DNA of 64,000 bases from Castellaniella hirudinis_A (GCF_047468865.1 NZ_JBLGTV010000001.1:558001-622000); one strand, 5' to 3'; positions 42,119 through 51,072 are shown, numbered from the stretch's first letter. Program-made: numbers and translations. The notes: a model not told the origin generated them from the sequence alone.

Positions 42119-43159
42119 ATGTCTCGTCCTCTGCGTCTTGCAATCAATGGCTACGGCCGAATTGGGCGTTGCTTCCTGCGCGCCTTGATGGAGTCCGCCC
42201 ACCATCCCGCCATCCAGGTCGTGGCCATCAACGAGCCCGCCGACCTGGATTCCATGGCCTACCTGACCCGTTTCGATTCGACGCACGGGGTGTTTCCCGT
42301 GCCGGTGGAAACCCTCGCCGATGGCTTGCGCGTCCAGGGCCAGGATATCCAGATATTCCATGCCAGCGAACCGGCGGGGGTGCCCTGGCACGCGCTGCGC
42401 CTGGATGTGCTGCTGGAATGCTCGGGCGCCTATGGTAGCCGTGCCGCCTTGCAGGGGTTTCTGGATGCGGGCTGCCCGCGCGTGCTGGTGTCCAACCCCG
42501 GGCACAGCGCCGCCGACGTCGATTGCACGATCGTGCATGGCGTCAATGACGCCGCCCTGGCGGCGGATCAGACCATTGTGTCGGCTGCCTCTTGCACCAC
42601 CAACGCCGTGGTGCCGGTGCTGCACCTGCTGGATCAGCGCCTGGGGGTTGAAAGCGCCTACCTGACCACTTTGCATTCGGTGATGAACGACCAGCCCATG
42701 ATCGACGGCTATCATCATTCCGACCTGCGCCGCACCCGCTCGGCCATGCAGTCCATCGTGCCTGTTTCCACGGGCCTGGCGCAGGGGGTCGAGCGCTTGC
42801 TGCCCCGCTTGGCCGGGAAAATCCAGGCCAAGGCCATCCGGGTGCCGATCCTCAATGTCTCGGCCATCGACCTGAGCGTCAATCTGGCGCAGGACACCAC
42901 GGTAGAGTCCCTGAACGCCCTGCTGGACGAGGCCGCCCGGGCGCATCCAGGGCTGCTGGCCTGTACGCGCCAGCCCCATGCCTCCATCGACTTCAACCAC
43001 AATCCGCATTCCGTCATCCTCGATCTGGGCCAGACGCGGGTCAACAATGGCCGCTTCGCCAATCTGCTGCTGTGGTTCGATAACGAATGGGGATTCGCCA
43101 ACCGCATGCTGGACATTACCCGCGCCTGGGCCGCGCTGTTCGCGCCGGCCCCCCGCTGA
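42119..43159 (+). CDS. epd: Erythrose-4-phosphate dehydrogenase-like (GapDH superfamily)
   Basis: 346-residue enzyme of the glyceraldehyde-3-phosphate dehydrogenase superfamily. Rossmann motif AINGYGRIGRCFLRAL, catalytic Cys159 in SAASCTTNAVVPV and His186 in TTLHSVMND. The blocks HSVMNDQPMIDGYHHSDLRR (part), RTRSAMQSIVPVSTGLAQGVERL (part), and DFNHNPHSVILD match E. coli Epd more closely than GapA, where the loop after the catalytic His differs. It would oxidise erythrose-4-phosphate to 4-phosphoerythronate for pyridoxal phosphate synthesis. Glyceraldehyde-3-phosphate activity cannot be excluded. Confidence 0.8.
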   Translation: MSRPLRLAINGYGRIGRCFLRALMESAHHPAIQVVAINEPADLDSMAYLTRFDSTHGVFPVPVETLADGLRVQGQDIQIFHASEPAGVPWHALRLDVLLECSGAYGSRAALQGFLDAGCPRVLVSNPGHSAADVDCTIVHGVNDAALAADQTIVSAASCTTNAVVPVLHLLDQRLGVESAYLTTLHSVMNDQPMIDGYHHSDLRRTRSAMQSIVPVSTGLAQGVERLLPRLAGKIQAKAIRVPILNVSAIDLSVNLAQDTTVESLNALLDEAARAHPGLLACTRQPHASIDFNHNPHSVILDLGQTRVNNGRFANLLLWFDNEWGFANRMLDITRAWAALFAPAPR

Positions 43160-43272
43160 CGCCGGGCCGGGCGGCCGGGGCGCATGCCGCCCCCGCTGCG
43201 CGGCGAGCGGATCGCGTTATAGTCAAAACAGTTTTTTTCACTTCAATCGAAACGATACAGGAGTTTTCCATC

Positions 43273-44676
43273 ATGGCCGATAGCCGTACCGAAACCGATT
43301 CCATGGGCGCCATCGAGGTGCCCGCCGCGCACTACTGGGGCGCCCAGACCCAGCGTTCCATCCAGAACTTCCCCATCGGGGTCGATCGGTTTCGGTGGCA
43401 GCCGCCGGTCATCCGGGCGCTGGGGGTGCTGAAAAAAGCGGCGGCCCAGGCCAATGCCGAACTCGGCGAACTGCCGGCCGACATCGGCAATCTGGTGGTG
43501 CGCGCCGCCGAAGAAGTCATCGACGGCAAGCTGAACGGCGAATTTCCCCTGGTGGTGTTCCAGACCGGCTCGGGCACGCAGTCCAACATGAACGCCAACG
43601 AAGTCATCTCCAACCGGGCCATCGAACTGGCCGGCGGCACCATGGGCAGCAAGGCCCCCGTGCACCCCAACGACCACGTCAACCGCGGGCAATCCTCGAA
43701 CGACACCTTCCCCACCGCCATGCACATCGCGGTGGCGTCGGAACTCTCCCGCCATTTCTTCCCGGCGGTGGGCCAGCTGCGCGCCACCCTGGACGCCAAG
43801 GCCAAGGCTTACGCCGGCATCGTCAAGACCGGGCGCACCCACCTTCAGGACGCCACCCCCATTACCCTGGGCCAGGAAATCAGCGCCTGGGTGGCCCAGA
43901 TCGACTTTGCCCTGGATGCCGTGCAGGCGGCCCTGCCGGGCATCTACGACCTGGCGATCGGCGGCACCGCCGTGGGCACCGGGCTGAATGCGCATCCCCG
44001 CTTCGGCGAACTGGCCGCCGCCCGCATCGCGGATATCACCGGCCTGCCGTTTCGCAGCGCCGAAAACAAATTCTTCGCCCTGTCGGCCCATGACGCCCTG
44101 GTCAGCATGTCGGCCGCCCTGCGCACCCTGGCCGGAGCGCTCATGAAAATCGCCAACGACGTGCGCTGGCTGGCCAGCGGCCCGCGCTGCGGCATCGGCG
44201 AACTCGTCATCCCGGAAAACGAGCCGGGCTCCTCCATCATGCCGGGCAAGGTCAACCCCACCCAGTGCGAAGCCCTGACCATGGTCTGCGCCCAGGTCTA
44301 CGGCAACGATGCCGCCGTGGCCTTTGCCGGATCCCAGGGCAATTTCCAGCTCAATGTCTACAAGCCGGTGATGGTGCACAACGTGCTGGAAAGCATCGGC
44401 CTGCTGGCCGACGCCTGCCTGGCCTTCGACGAGCACTGCGCCGTGGGCATCGAGCCCAACACCCCGCGCATCGAGGAAAACCTGGACAAGAACCTGATGC
44501 TGGTCACCGCGCTGAACCGCCACATCGGCTACGACAAGGCCGCCGCCATCGCCAAGAAAGCCCACAAGGAACACAGCACCCTGCGCCAGGCGGCGCTGGC
44601 CCTGGGCTTTCTGAACGATGCGCAGTACGATGAATGGATCGTCCCCCTGGATATGACGCATCCCAGCAAAGGCTGA
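43273..44676 (+). CDS. fumC: Fumarate hydratase class II
   Basis: Oxygen-stable, iron-free fumarase of the citric acid cycle. 467 residues. AHYWGAQTQRSIQNFPIG, FQTGSGTQSNMNANEVI, VNRGQSSNDTFPTAMHIA, GRTHLQDATPITLGQE and the signature GSSIMPGKVNPTQCE are all present. The ATG at 43273 has AGGAG about ten bases upstream. The DUF488 gene follows 3 bp later. Confidence 0.96.
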   Translation: MADSRTETDSMGAIEVPAAHYWGAQTQRSIQNFPIGVDRFRWQPPVIRALGVLKKAAAQANAELGELPADIGNLVVRAAEEVIDGKLNGEFPLVVFQTGSGTQSNMNANEVISNRAIELAGGTMGSKAPVHPNDHVNRGQSSNDTFPTAMHIAVASELSRHFFPAVGQLRATLDAKAKAYAGIVKTGRTHLQDATPITLGQEISAWVAQIDFALDAVQAALPGIYDLAIGGTAVGTGLNAHPRFGELAAARIADITGLPFRSAENKFFALSAHDALVSMSAALRTLAGALMKIANDVRWLASGPRCGIGELVIPENEPGSSIMPGKVNPTQCEALTMVCAQVYGNDAAVAFAGSQGNFQLNVYKPVMVHNVLESIGLLADACLAFDEHCAVGIEPNTPRIEENLDKNLMLVTALNRHIGYDKAAAIAKKAHKEHSTLRQAALALGFLNDAQYDEWIVPLDMTHPSKG

Positions 44677-44679
44677 ACC

Positions 44680-45054
44680 ATGACCGCCCCTGTCGCCATC
44701 AAACGCGCCTACGAACCCGCCGCCGACACCGACGGCTACCGGGTGCTGGTGGATCGTTTGTGGCCCAGGGGCCTGTCCAAGGCCGCCTTGCCCTATGACC
44801 GTTGGGAAAAAAGCCTGGCGCCCAGCACCGAACTGCGCAAGTGGTTCGGCCACCAGGCCGAACGCTGGGAAGCCTTCCAGCGCGATTACACGCAGGCGCT
44901 GCAATCCCCAGAGGCCCAGGCCCTGATGGACGACATTCTGGACGCGGCCCGGGGCCGGACGATTACACTGCTGTATGGGGCGCACGACACAGAACACAAC
45001 CAGGCCGTCGTGCTGGCCCGGGTGCTGTCGCAACGGCGCGGCGGCCGGCCCTGA
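44680..45054 (+). CDS. DUF488 (YeaO-like) protein
   Basis: 124-residue protein of unknown function. The core VLVDRLWPRGLSK, WEKSLAPSTELRKWFGH and TLLYGAHDTEHNQAVVL is the DUF488 signature. It starts 3 bp after fumC, so it may be co-transcribed, but the family has no assigned reaction. Confidence 0.85.
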   Translation: MTAPVAIKRAYEPAADTDGYRVLVDRLWPRGLSKAALPYDRWEKSLAPSTELRKWFGHQAERWEAFQRDYTQALQSPEAQALMDDILDAARGRTITLLYGAHDTEHNQAVVLARVLSQRRGGRP

Positions 45055-45123
45055 TCCACCGTGCCGCGCCGCCAATCCGGCGGGCGGCGGCGCCACGGCG
45101 CCATCCGGCTCACAGGAGACCCT

Positions 45124-45453
45124 ATGCTGCTGGTTTATTTTGGAACCCAATCGCTTTGGGCGCTGGGCCTGCTGGGCCTGATCCTCATCCTGGCCGCCGT
45201 GATCGCCATCCAGGCGCATCGCCACCGGACGCTGGGCGGCAACGAAGAACTGCCCGGCATGCTGGGCGAGGTCGTCGAAGCGCCCGATGCCCGGGGACGC
45301 GCCCGGGTTTCCGTGCGGGGCGAAATCTGGCAGGCCCGCAGCCAACCCCCCCTGCACCCCGGACAGACCGTGCGGGTGCTGCAGGCCCACGATTTGCTGT
45401 TGCTGGTCGAACCCGCCCGCGACGCGGATGTGCTATCTGGAGAATCCTCATGA
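45124..45453 (+). CDS. Short NfeD-like membrane protein
   Basis: 109 residues: one transmembrane helix (about 10-32) followed by an OB-fold NfeD domain (LGEVVEAPDARGRARVSVRGEIWQA, part; GQTVRVLQAHDLLLLVEP). It is the truncated NfeD form that lacks the ClpP-like serine protease domain. The stop overlaps the stomatin start (ATGA); NfeD and stomatin are regular partners in bacteria, thought to act together in membrane microdomains. Confidence 0.82.
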   Translation: MLLVYFGTQSLWALGLLGLILILAAVIAIQAHRHRTLGGNEELPGMLGEVVEAPDARGRARVSVRGEIWQARSQPPLHPGQTVRVLQAHDLLLLVEPARDADVLSGESS

Positions 45454-46238
45454 TGTTTCTGAATCTCGGCTCGGGCATCAGCCTGCTGGTTCTGCTGTTC
45501 CTGCTTTTCGTCCTGTCCCGCCTGTTTCGCATCCTGCGCGAATACGAACGCGCCGTGGTCTTTACGCTGGGGCGCTATACCGGCACCAAGGGCCCCGGGC
45601 TGATCATCGTCATCCCGTTTCTGCAGCAGGTGGTGCGCGTGGACATGCGGGTGGTCACCCTGGACATCCCGCCCCAGGACGTGATTTCCAGGGACAATGT
45701 CTCGGTGCAAGTGAACGCGGTGGTGTATTTCCGGGTGGTCGATCCGGCCAAGGCCATCATCCAGGTCGAGCATTTCCTGGAGGCCTCCAGCCAGCTGGCG
45801 CAGACCACGCTGCGGGCCGTGCTGGGCAAGCACGAACTGGACGAAATGCTGACCGAACGCGAAAAACTGAATCTGGACGTGCAGAGCATCCTGGACGCCC
45901 AGACCGACGGCTGGGGCATCAAGGTCACCAACGTCGAGATCAAGCACATCGACCTGAATGAAACCATGGTGCGCGCCATGGCGCGCCAGGCCGAGGCCGA
46001 GCGCGACCGCCGCGCCAAGGTCATCCATGCCGAAGGCGAACGCCAAGCCGCCCAGGCCCTGGCGGAGGCGGCCAACACACTGGCGCGCGAACCGTCGGCC
46101 ATGCAGCTGCGCTACCTGGAAACCCTGACCCAGGTGGCGGGCGATAAGTCGTCCACGCTGGTGTTTCCCATCCCCATCGACCTGCTGGCCGGATTCATGG
46201 GGAAGCCGACGCCGCCTCGGTCAGCAGCTGACCAATGA
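45450..46238 (+). CDS. Stomatin/prohibitin family (SPFH) protein, slipin type
   Basis: 262-residue membrane-anchored protein: one N-terminal helix (about 8-27), then the SPFH domain starting EYERAVVFTLGRYTGTKGPG, with VDMRVVTLDIPPQDVISRDN and a coiled-coil tail rich in Ala, Glu and Arg. It probably forms oligomers in membrane microdomains together with the overlapping NfeD. Its last 44 bp overlap the end of the convergent redoxin gene. Confidence 0.88.
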   Translation: MMFLNLGSGISLLVLLFLLFVLSRLFRILREYERAVVFTLGRYTGTKGPGLIIVIPFLQQVVRVDMRVVTLDIPPQDVISRDNVSVQVNAVVYFRVVDPAKAIIQVEHFLEASSQLAQTTLRAVLGKHELDEMLTEREKLNLDVQSILDAQTDGWGIKVTNVEIKHIDLNETMVRAMARQAEAERDRRAKVIHAEGERQAAQALAEAANTLAREPSAMQLRYLETLTQVAGDKSSTLVFPIPIDLLAGFMGKPTPPRSAADQ

Positions 46239-46683
46239 TCGCCCCCACGCGCAAGTCGTCGATCTGGCCGAAATGATGCAGCCGGATGCGGCCTTCGGCA
46301 TCCAGGATGATCAGCGTGGGCGTCCCCTGCAGGCGCCAGGACTGCATGGTCATGGGGATCGGATTGCCCCGGGGATCCGGGCGGTCGATACCCACCGGAA
46401 AGCGGATGCGGTATTCGTGCATGAAGGCCCGCAGAGCGGTCTCGCCCATGGCGGCGTGGTGCTCGAATACCGCGTGCAGGCCCACCACCTGCAGCCTGCC
46501 GGGCGGGAAAGCCTGGTGGATGGCCTTGGCCTGGGGGATGCCGTGCGACACGCAGCCCGGGCACAGCATCTGAAACGCATGCACCACCACCACCGTCCCG
46601 CGCAGTTCGGCCAGGGACAGCGGGGTTTCTGTGTTGATCCAGGCCTGGATGTCCCAGTCGGGGATCTGGTCGCCCTTGATCAT
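46195..46683 (-). CDS. TlpA/AhpC-type redoxin
   Basis: 162-residue thioredoxin-fold protein without a signal peptide. Redox motif C41-PG-C44 in FQMLCPGCVSHG, cis-proline segment LQGTPTLIILDAEGRI. The organisation suggests a cytosolic thiol peroxidase or disulfide reductase. It converges with and overlaps the stomatin gene by 44 bp, unusual packing that would give complementary mRNA ends. GGAG precedes the ATG. Confidence 0.82.
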   Translation of the reverse strand: MIKGDQIPDWDIQAWINTETPLSLAELRGTVVVVHAFQMLCPGCVSHGIPQAKAIHQAFPPGRLQVVGLHAVFEHHAAMGETALRAFMHEYRIRFPVGIDRPDPRGNPIPMTMQSWRLQGTPTLIILDAEGRIRLHHFGQIDDLRVGAIIGQLLTEAASASP

Positions 46684-46839
46684 GGGAACTCCGCGTCAAA
46701 CGATTCTTATAACCTCCTATCATAGGCTTTCTGTGAAACAGCGGGTAGGCCTACAATGTGTGGCAGTATATTTATATCCACGCCCCGGCTATGGTGTAAT
46801 GATGCTGCTTGCCGTCGGTTGTGATGCCGGCGGCTACAC

Positions 46840-46862
46840 GGCCCGGGGCGCACGCCCCGGCC
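46840..46862 (+). promoter_or_regulatory. Strong hairpin in the cytochrome c leader
   Basis: GGCC-C-GGGGCG and CGCCCCGGCC around two bases, about 40 bp before the cytochrome c start codon. It may stabilise the message or act as a brake; no T run follows. Confidence 0.35.
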
Positions 46863-46902
46863 GCGATAGCCTACATATGTTTTCAACACCGGAGATCCAA
46901 TC

Positions 46903-47238
46903 ATGAAATTGTCTGCACTGGCTTTGTGCGTCCCGCTGTTCGTCTTGGGGCAGGCAGCGCATGCCGCCCCCGATTACACCACCCAGGTTCAGCCCATCCT
47001 GCAGAAAAACGCCTGTCTGGCCTGCCATGCCGTGGACAAGAAAGTCGTCGGCCCGGCCTACCAGGACGTCGCCGCCAAGCATAAAGACCAGGCGGACGCC
47101 GCCGAAATCCTGACCAAGCACATCAAGGAAGGCAGCAGCGGGGTCTACGGCCCCATCCCCATGCCGCCCAACGTGGGGATTTCCCCCGCCGACACCCAGA
47201 TCGTCGTCGAGTGGCTGGTGGCCGGCGCCCCCCACTGA
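46903..47238 (+). CDS. Class I c-type cytochrome
   Basis: 111-residue periplasmic electron carrier. Signal peptide cleaved after AAHA near residue 21; haem motif C38-LA-C41-H42; Met87 in PIPMPPN as sixth ligand, the loop typical of cytochrome c551/c552. Such carriers feed peroxidase, NO reductase or terminal oxidases, all plausible partners here. A strong terminator and a repeat follow. Confidence 0.9.
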   Translation: MKLSALALCVPLFVLGQAAHAAPDYTTQVQPILQKNACLACHAVDKKVVGPAYQDVAAKHKDQADAAEILTKHIKEGSSGVYGPIPMPPNVGISPADTQIVVEWLVAGAPH

Positions 47239-47254
47239 TCCCGCCTGCCCAGAC

Positions 47255-47292
47255 AACCCTGCGCGCGGCTTCCCGCCCGCGCAGGGTTTTTT
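47255..47292 (+). terminator. Intrinsic terminator after cytochrome c
   Basis: AACCCTGCGCG (47255-47265) and CGCGCAGGGTT (47278-47288) form an 11-bp perfect stem, followed by TTTTTT in total. It separates the cytochrome from nadB. Confidence 0.9.
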
Positions 47293-47293
47293 G

Positions 47294-47370
47294 CCGCCGG
47301 GCCGTCCCAAGGCAAAAACGCCCCCCACGGGGGGCAGCAAGCGGGCGTAGCCCGCGCAGCGTGGGGGGTC
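47294..47370 (+). repeat. GC-rich dispersed repeat, copy C
   Basis: 77-bp copy of the unit at 40181 and 40264, starting immediately after the T tract of a terminator exactly as copy A does. It carries GCGGGC-gta-GCCCGC as hairpin and ends 25 bp before the nadB start codon, so it is probably transcribed in the nadB leader. Confidence 0.85.
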
Positions 47371-47394
47371 TCCTCCGCCTTCAACTTGAAAGCA

Positions 47395-49020
47395 ATGAAC
47401 CAACATTACGATGTGCTGATTATCGGCAGTGGCCTGGCGGGTCTGACCGTCGCCCTGCATCTGGCGGCGGACAAGAAAGTCGCCGTCCTGTCCAAGAAAG
47501 CCCTGCTGGACGGGGCCAGCAACTGGGCCCAGGGGGGGATCGCCGCCGTCCTGGACTCGGGGGACAGCCACGATAAGCACGTGGCCGACACCCTGGTGGC
47601 CGGCGCGGGCCTGTGCGACCCCGAAGCCACGCGGCACATCGTCGAGCAGGGCCCTTCCGCCATCGAGTGGCTGATCGGCCTGGGAGTGCCCTTTACCCAG
47701 GATCAGGGGGCCGAACTGGGCTTTCACCTGACCCGCGAAGGCGGCCACAGCCAGCGGCGCATCATCCATGCGGCCGACGAAACCGGCCATCTGGTGCAGT
47801 TGACGCTCGAACAGCAGGTGCGCGCCCACCGCAACATCACCCTGCTGGAATACCATTCCGGGGTCGAGCTCATCACCAGCCGCATCCTGGGACGTTGCCC
47901 GGGCGACGCGCCAGCGCGCTGCCTGGGGGCCTATGTGTACGACGAGCCATCCGACCAGGTGAACACGATCCTGGCCGGGCAGGTGGTGCTGGCCACCGGC
48001 GGGGCGGGCAAGGTCTATCTGCATACCAGCAACCCGGACACCTCCTCCGGCGACGGCATCGCCATGGCGTGGCGGGCGGGGTGCCGGGTGGCCAATATGG
48101 AATTCATGCAGTTCCATCCCACCTGCATGTACCATCCCCAGGCCAAATCCTTCCTGATATCCGAAGCGGTGCGCGGCGAGGGCGGGGTGCTGCGCCTGCC
48201 GAAGGCGGCGGGCGCCCAGGCGGGCGAGCGGTTCATGCAGTGGCACGACGAGCGCCTGGAATTGGCGCCGCGCGACGTGGTGGCGCGCGCGATCGACTTT
48301 GAAATCAAGAAGCGCGGGCTCAATCACGTGGATCTGGACATCAGCCACCGGCCGGCCGCTTTCATCCGCGAACACTTTCCCACCATCCATGCCCGCTGCC
48401 TGGAATTCGGCATCGACATGACGCGCGACCCCATTCCGGTGGTGCCCGCCATGCACTTCACATGCGGCGGGGTGGTGGTCGATCTGAACGGCCGCACCGA
48501 TATCCCCGGCCTGTATGCCGTGGGCGAAACCGCCTATACCGGCCTGCACGGCGCCAACCGCCTGGCCAGCAATTCCCTGTTGGAATGCCTGGTCATCGGC
48601 CGCAATGCCGCGCACGACATCGACGCCCAGCCCAGCCCGAACCATTCGGGCTGCCAAGTACCCGCCTGGGACGACAGCCGCGCCCGCGATGTCTCCGAAG
48701 CCGTCCTGGTCACCCATGCCTGGGACGAAGTCCGGCGCCTGATGTCCAACTATGTCGGCATCGTGCGCACCCGGAAACGCCTGGATCGCGCCGCCCAGCG
48801 CCTCAGGATGCTGGAGCAGGAAATCCAGGCCTATTACCAGGAATACCGCGTGACCAGCGACCTGCTGGAATGCCGCAACCTGGTGCAGGTGGCCGCGCTG
48901 GTGGTTGCGGCGGCCCTGTCGCGCAAGGAAAGCCGGGGCCTGCATTATTGCCAGGACTTTCCTTGGACCCTGCCGCGCGCCCTGCCCACGGTGATGACGC
49001 CGGAAGACGGTTTCAGGTAG
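47395..49020 (+). CDS. nadB: L-aspartate oxidase
   Basis: FAD enzyme making iminoaspartate, first step of NAD synthesis. 541 residues. FAD motif VLIIGSGLAGLTVALHLA, ASNWAQGGIAAVLD, VVLATGGAGKVYLHTSNP, EFMQFHPTCMYHP and GVVVDLNGRTDIPGLYAVGE (part) are diagnostic. An in-frame TTG lies three codons upstream of the ATG used; no strong ribosome site precedes either. nadC and nadA lie on the opposite strand downstream, so the pathway is arranged convergently. Confidence 0.95.
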   Translation: MNQHYDVLIIGSGLAGLTVALHLAADKKVAVLSKKALLDGASNWAQGGIAAVLDSGDSHDKHVADTLVAGAGLCDPEATRHIVEQGPSAIEWLIGLGVPFTQDQGAELGFHLTREGGHSQRRIIHAADETGHLVQLTLEQQVRAHRNITLLEYHSGVELITSRILGRCPGDAPARCLGAYVYDEPSDQVNTILAGQVVLATGGAGKVYLHTSNPDTSSGDGIAMAWRAGCRVANMEFMQFHPTCMYHPQAKSFLISEAVRGEGGVLRLPKAAGAQAGERFMQWHDERLELAPRDVVARAIDFEIKKRGLNHVDLDISHRPAAFIREHFPTIHARCLEFGIDMTRDPIPVVPAMHFTCGGVVVDLNGRTDIPGLYAVGETAYTGLHGANRLASNSLLECLVIGRNAAHDIDAQPSPNHSGCQVPAWDDSRARDVSEAVLVTHAWDEVRRLMSNYVGIVRTRKRLDRAAQRLRMLEQEIQAYYQEYRVTSDLLECRNLVQVAALVVAAALSRKESRGLHYCQDFPWTLPRALPTVMTPEDGFR

Positions 49021-49060
49021 TCAGGTGGGGAGAGGGCAATCCGCCCGGCAGCGGGCTGGC

Positions 49061-49936
49061 TCAGAGGATGCGTAAAGAGTAATCTGTGGCGCGGACGTTT
49101 TTGGTCAGGCCGCCGACGGAAATCCGGTCGACCCCGGTTTGCGCGATGGCCCGCACGGTCTCCGGCGTGATCCCGCCGGAGGCTTCCAGCAGCGCGCGCC
49201 CCTGGGTCAGGGCTACGGCGGCCCGCAGATCGTCCAGCGAGAAATTATCCAGCAGCACGGAAGCCGCCCCGGCGTCCAGGGCCTGGCGCAGCTCGTCCAG
49301 GCTTTCGACTTCGATTTGCACCGGCACAGGGTAGGGCAGGGCTTTGGCGGCCTGCAGGGCGGCGGCGATGCCGCCCGCGGCGGCAATGTGGTTTTCCTTG
49401 ATCAGCACGCCGTCGTACAGCGCCAGGCGCTGGTTTTTCCCGCCCCCGACCCGCACCGCGTATTTCTGGCCCTGGCGCAAGCCGGGCAGCGTCTTGCGGG
49501 TATCCAGAATTTGCGCCTTGGTGCCCGCGACCAGATCCGCGTAGCGGCGCGTGGCGGTGGCCACCCCGGAAAACAGCTGCAGGAAATTCAAGGCCGTGCG
49601 CTCGGCCGTCAGCAGCGACCGGGCGGGGCCGTGCAGGCGGCAGACGACGCTGTCGGCTGTCATCCAATCGCCTTCGGCGTAGGCCCAGTCCAGCAGGATG
49701 CGCTGATCCACCCGGTGCATGACCGCCTCGAAGCAGGGCGCCCCGCACAGGACGGCGGGTTCGCGCACGATGACCTGGGCGGCTTCGACCTGATCGGCCG
49801 GAATGAGCAGACCGGTGACGTCGCCCGTGCCGACGTCCTCGGCCAGCGCCTGGTCGATGCGGGCGTCGAAGGCCGCCTGCAGGGCGGGGGAGAAGGGGGC
49901 GTGCGGGTTGCGCAGTGTCGATCGGATAGCGCTCAT
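49061..49936 (-). CDS. nadC: Quinolinate phosphoribosyltransferase
   Basis: Converts quinolinate and PRPP to nicotinate mononucleotide. 291 residues. DVGTGDVTGLLIPAD, RTALNFLQLFSGVAT, ILDTRKTLPGLR, KYAVRVGGGKNQRLALYDGVLIKENH (part) and LLEASGGITPETVRAIAQTGVD (part) are family marks. The start overlaps the nadA stop by four bases, so NadA and NadC are made from one message. Confidence 0.96.
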   Translation of the reverse strand: MSAIRSTLRNPHAPFSPALQAAFDARIDQALAEDVGTGDVTGLLIPADQVEAAQVIVREPAVLCGAPCFEAVMHRVDQRILLDWAYAEGDWMTADSVVCRLHGPARSLLTAERTALNFLQLFSGVATATRRYADLVAGTKAQILDTRKTLPGLRQGQKYAVRVGGGKNQRLALYDGVLIKENHIAAAGGIAAALQAAKALPYPVPVQIEVESLDELRQALDAGAASVLLDNFSLDDLRAAVALTQGRALLEASGGITPETVRAIAQTGVDRISVGGLTKNVRATDYSLRIL

Positions 49937-51072
49937 GCGGGGCCTACCTTGGCGAACAGGGCTTGTTCCTGGGCCAGATCGGCGCTGGGGCGCACTTTTT
50001 GGTGGTGTGTCGCGGCGAAATCCAGCATGCGGTCGATACAGACCTTGGCCCGGCGGCCCAGGTCGGGATCCAGGTGGATTTCGTTGTGGCCGAATTCCAG
50101 GGCGTCGGCCACGCCTTTCAGGGAATTCATGGCCATCCACGGGCAGTGCGCGCAACTTTTGCAGGTGGCGGATTCTCCCGCCGTGGGGGCGGCGATGAAG
50201 GTCTTGCCCGGCGCGGCCAGGCGCATTTTATGCAGCAGGCCCTGGTCGGTGGCGACGATGAATGTCTTGGCGGGGGATTCCTTGACCGCCGCCAACAGGC
50301 GCGAAGTGGAGCCCACGACGTCGGCCAGCGCCACGACGCTGGCGGGGGATTCCGGGTGCACCAGGATCAGGGCATCCGGGTGCTCTTGGCGCAGGAGGTC
50401 GAGTTCAACCCCTTTGAATTCGTCGTGCACGGTGCACGACCCCTGCCACAGCACCATGTCGGCGCCGGTCGTGCGCTGGATGTAGGAACCCAGGTGGCGG
50501 TCGGGCGCCCAGAGGATTTTCTGGCCTTGGCGGTGGAGGTCGGCCACGATGTCCAGCCCGATGGACGAGGTGACCATCCAGTCGGCCTGCGCCTTGACGG
50601 CGGCGCTGGTGTTGGCATACACCACCACCACGCGGTCGGGGTACTGGGCGCGGAACTGCTTGAAGGCCAAGGGGTCGCAGCCCAGGTCGAGCGAACAGGT
50701 GGCGTCCAGATCCGGCATCAGGATGCGTTTCTCCGGGCTGAGAATCTTGGCGGTCTCGCCCATGAAGCGCACGCCCGACACCACCAGGGTGCTGGCGGCG
50801 TGGTCGCGCCCGAAGCGGGCCATTTCCAGAGAATCCGACACGCAGCCGCCGGTTTCCTCGGCCAGGTCCTGGATGTCGGCATCGACGTAATAATGGGCCA
50901 CCAGCGCCGCGTTGCGGGATTTCAGCAGGCGACGGATGCGGGCTTTCTGGAACGTGCGTTCTTCGGGCGAGACAGTCGGGTTGACCCGGGCCCAGGCCTC
51001 GGCCACGCCGAGGGTGCCACGGGTCATGTCGGGTTGGTCGAATTCGATGATTCGGGTACCTGAAGGGATCAT
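49933..51072 (-). CDS. nadA: Quinolinate synthase (4Fe-4S)
   Basis: Condenses iminoaspartate with dihydroxyacetone phosphate to quinolinate, using an oxygen-sensitive 4Fe-4S cluster. 379 residues. VAHYYVDADIQDLAEETGG, MPDLDATCSLDLGC, VVVYANTSAAVKAQADWMVTSS (part), WQGSCTVHDEF, HPESPASVVALADVVGSTS (part) and ATCKSCAHCPWMAMN hold the cluster cysteines. First gene of nadA-nadC; its promoter lies in the 100 bp before the riboswitch promoter of the divergent gene. Confidence 0.96.
   Translation of the reverse strand: MIPSGTRIIEFDQPDMTRGTLGVAEAWARVNPTVSPEERTFQKARIRRLLKSRNAALVAHYYVDADIQDLAEETGGCVSDSLEMARFGRDHAASTLVVSGVRFMGETAKILSPEKRILMPDLDATCSLDLGCDPLAFKQFRAQYPDRVVVVYANTSAAVKAQADWMVTSSIGLDIVADLHRQGQKILWAPDRHLGSYIQRTTGADMVLWQGSCTVHDEFKGVELDLLRQEHPDALILVHPESPASVVALADVVGSTSRLLAAVKESPAKTFIVATDQGLLHKMRLAAPGKTFIAAPTAGESATCKSCAHCPWMAMNSLKGVADALEFGHNEIHLDPDLGRRAKVCIDRMLDFAATHHQKVRPSADLAQEQALFAKVGPA

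Noticed and set aside
43087..43272. 62-codon upstream extension of fumC
   Set aside because: Overlaps the 3' end of epd and lacks family similarity; the ATG at 43273 with AGGAG gives the normal N-terminus.
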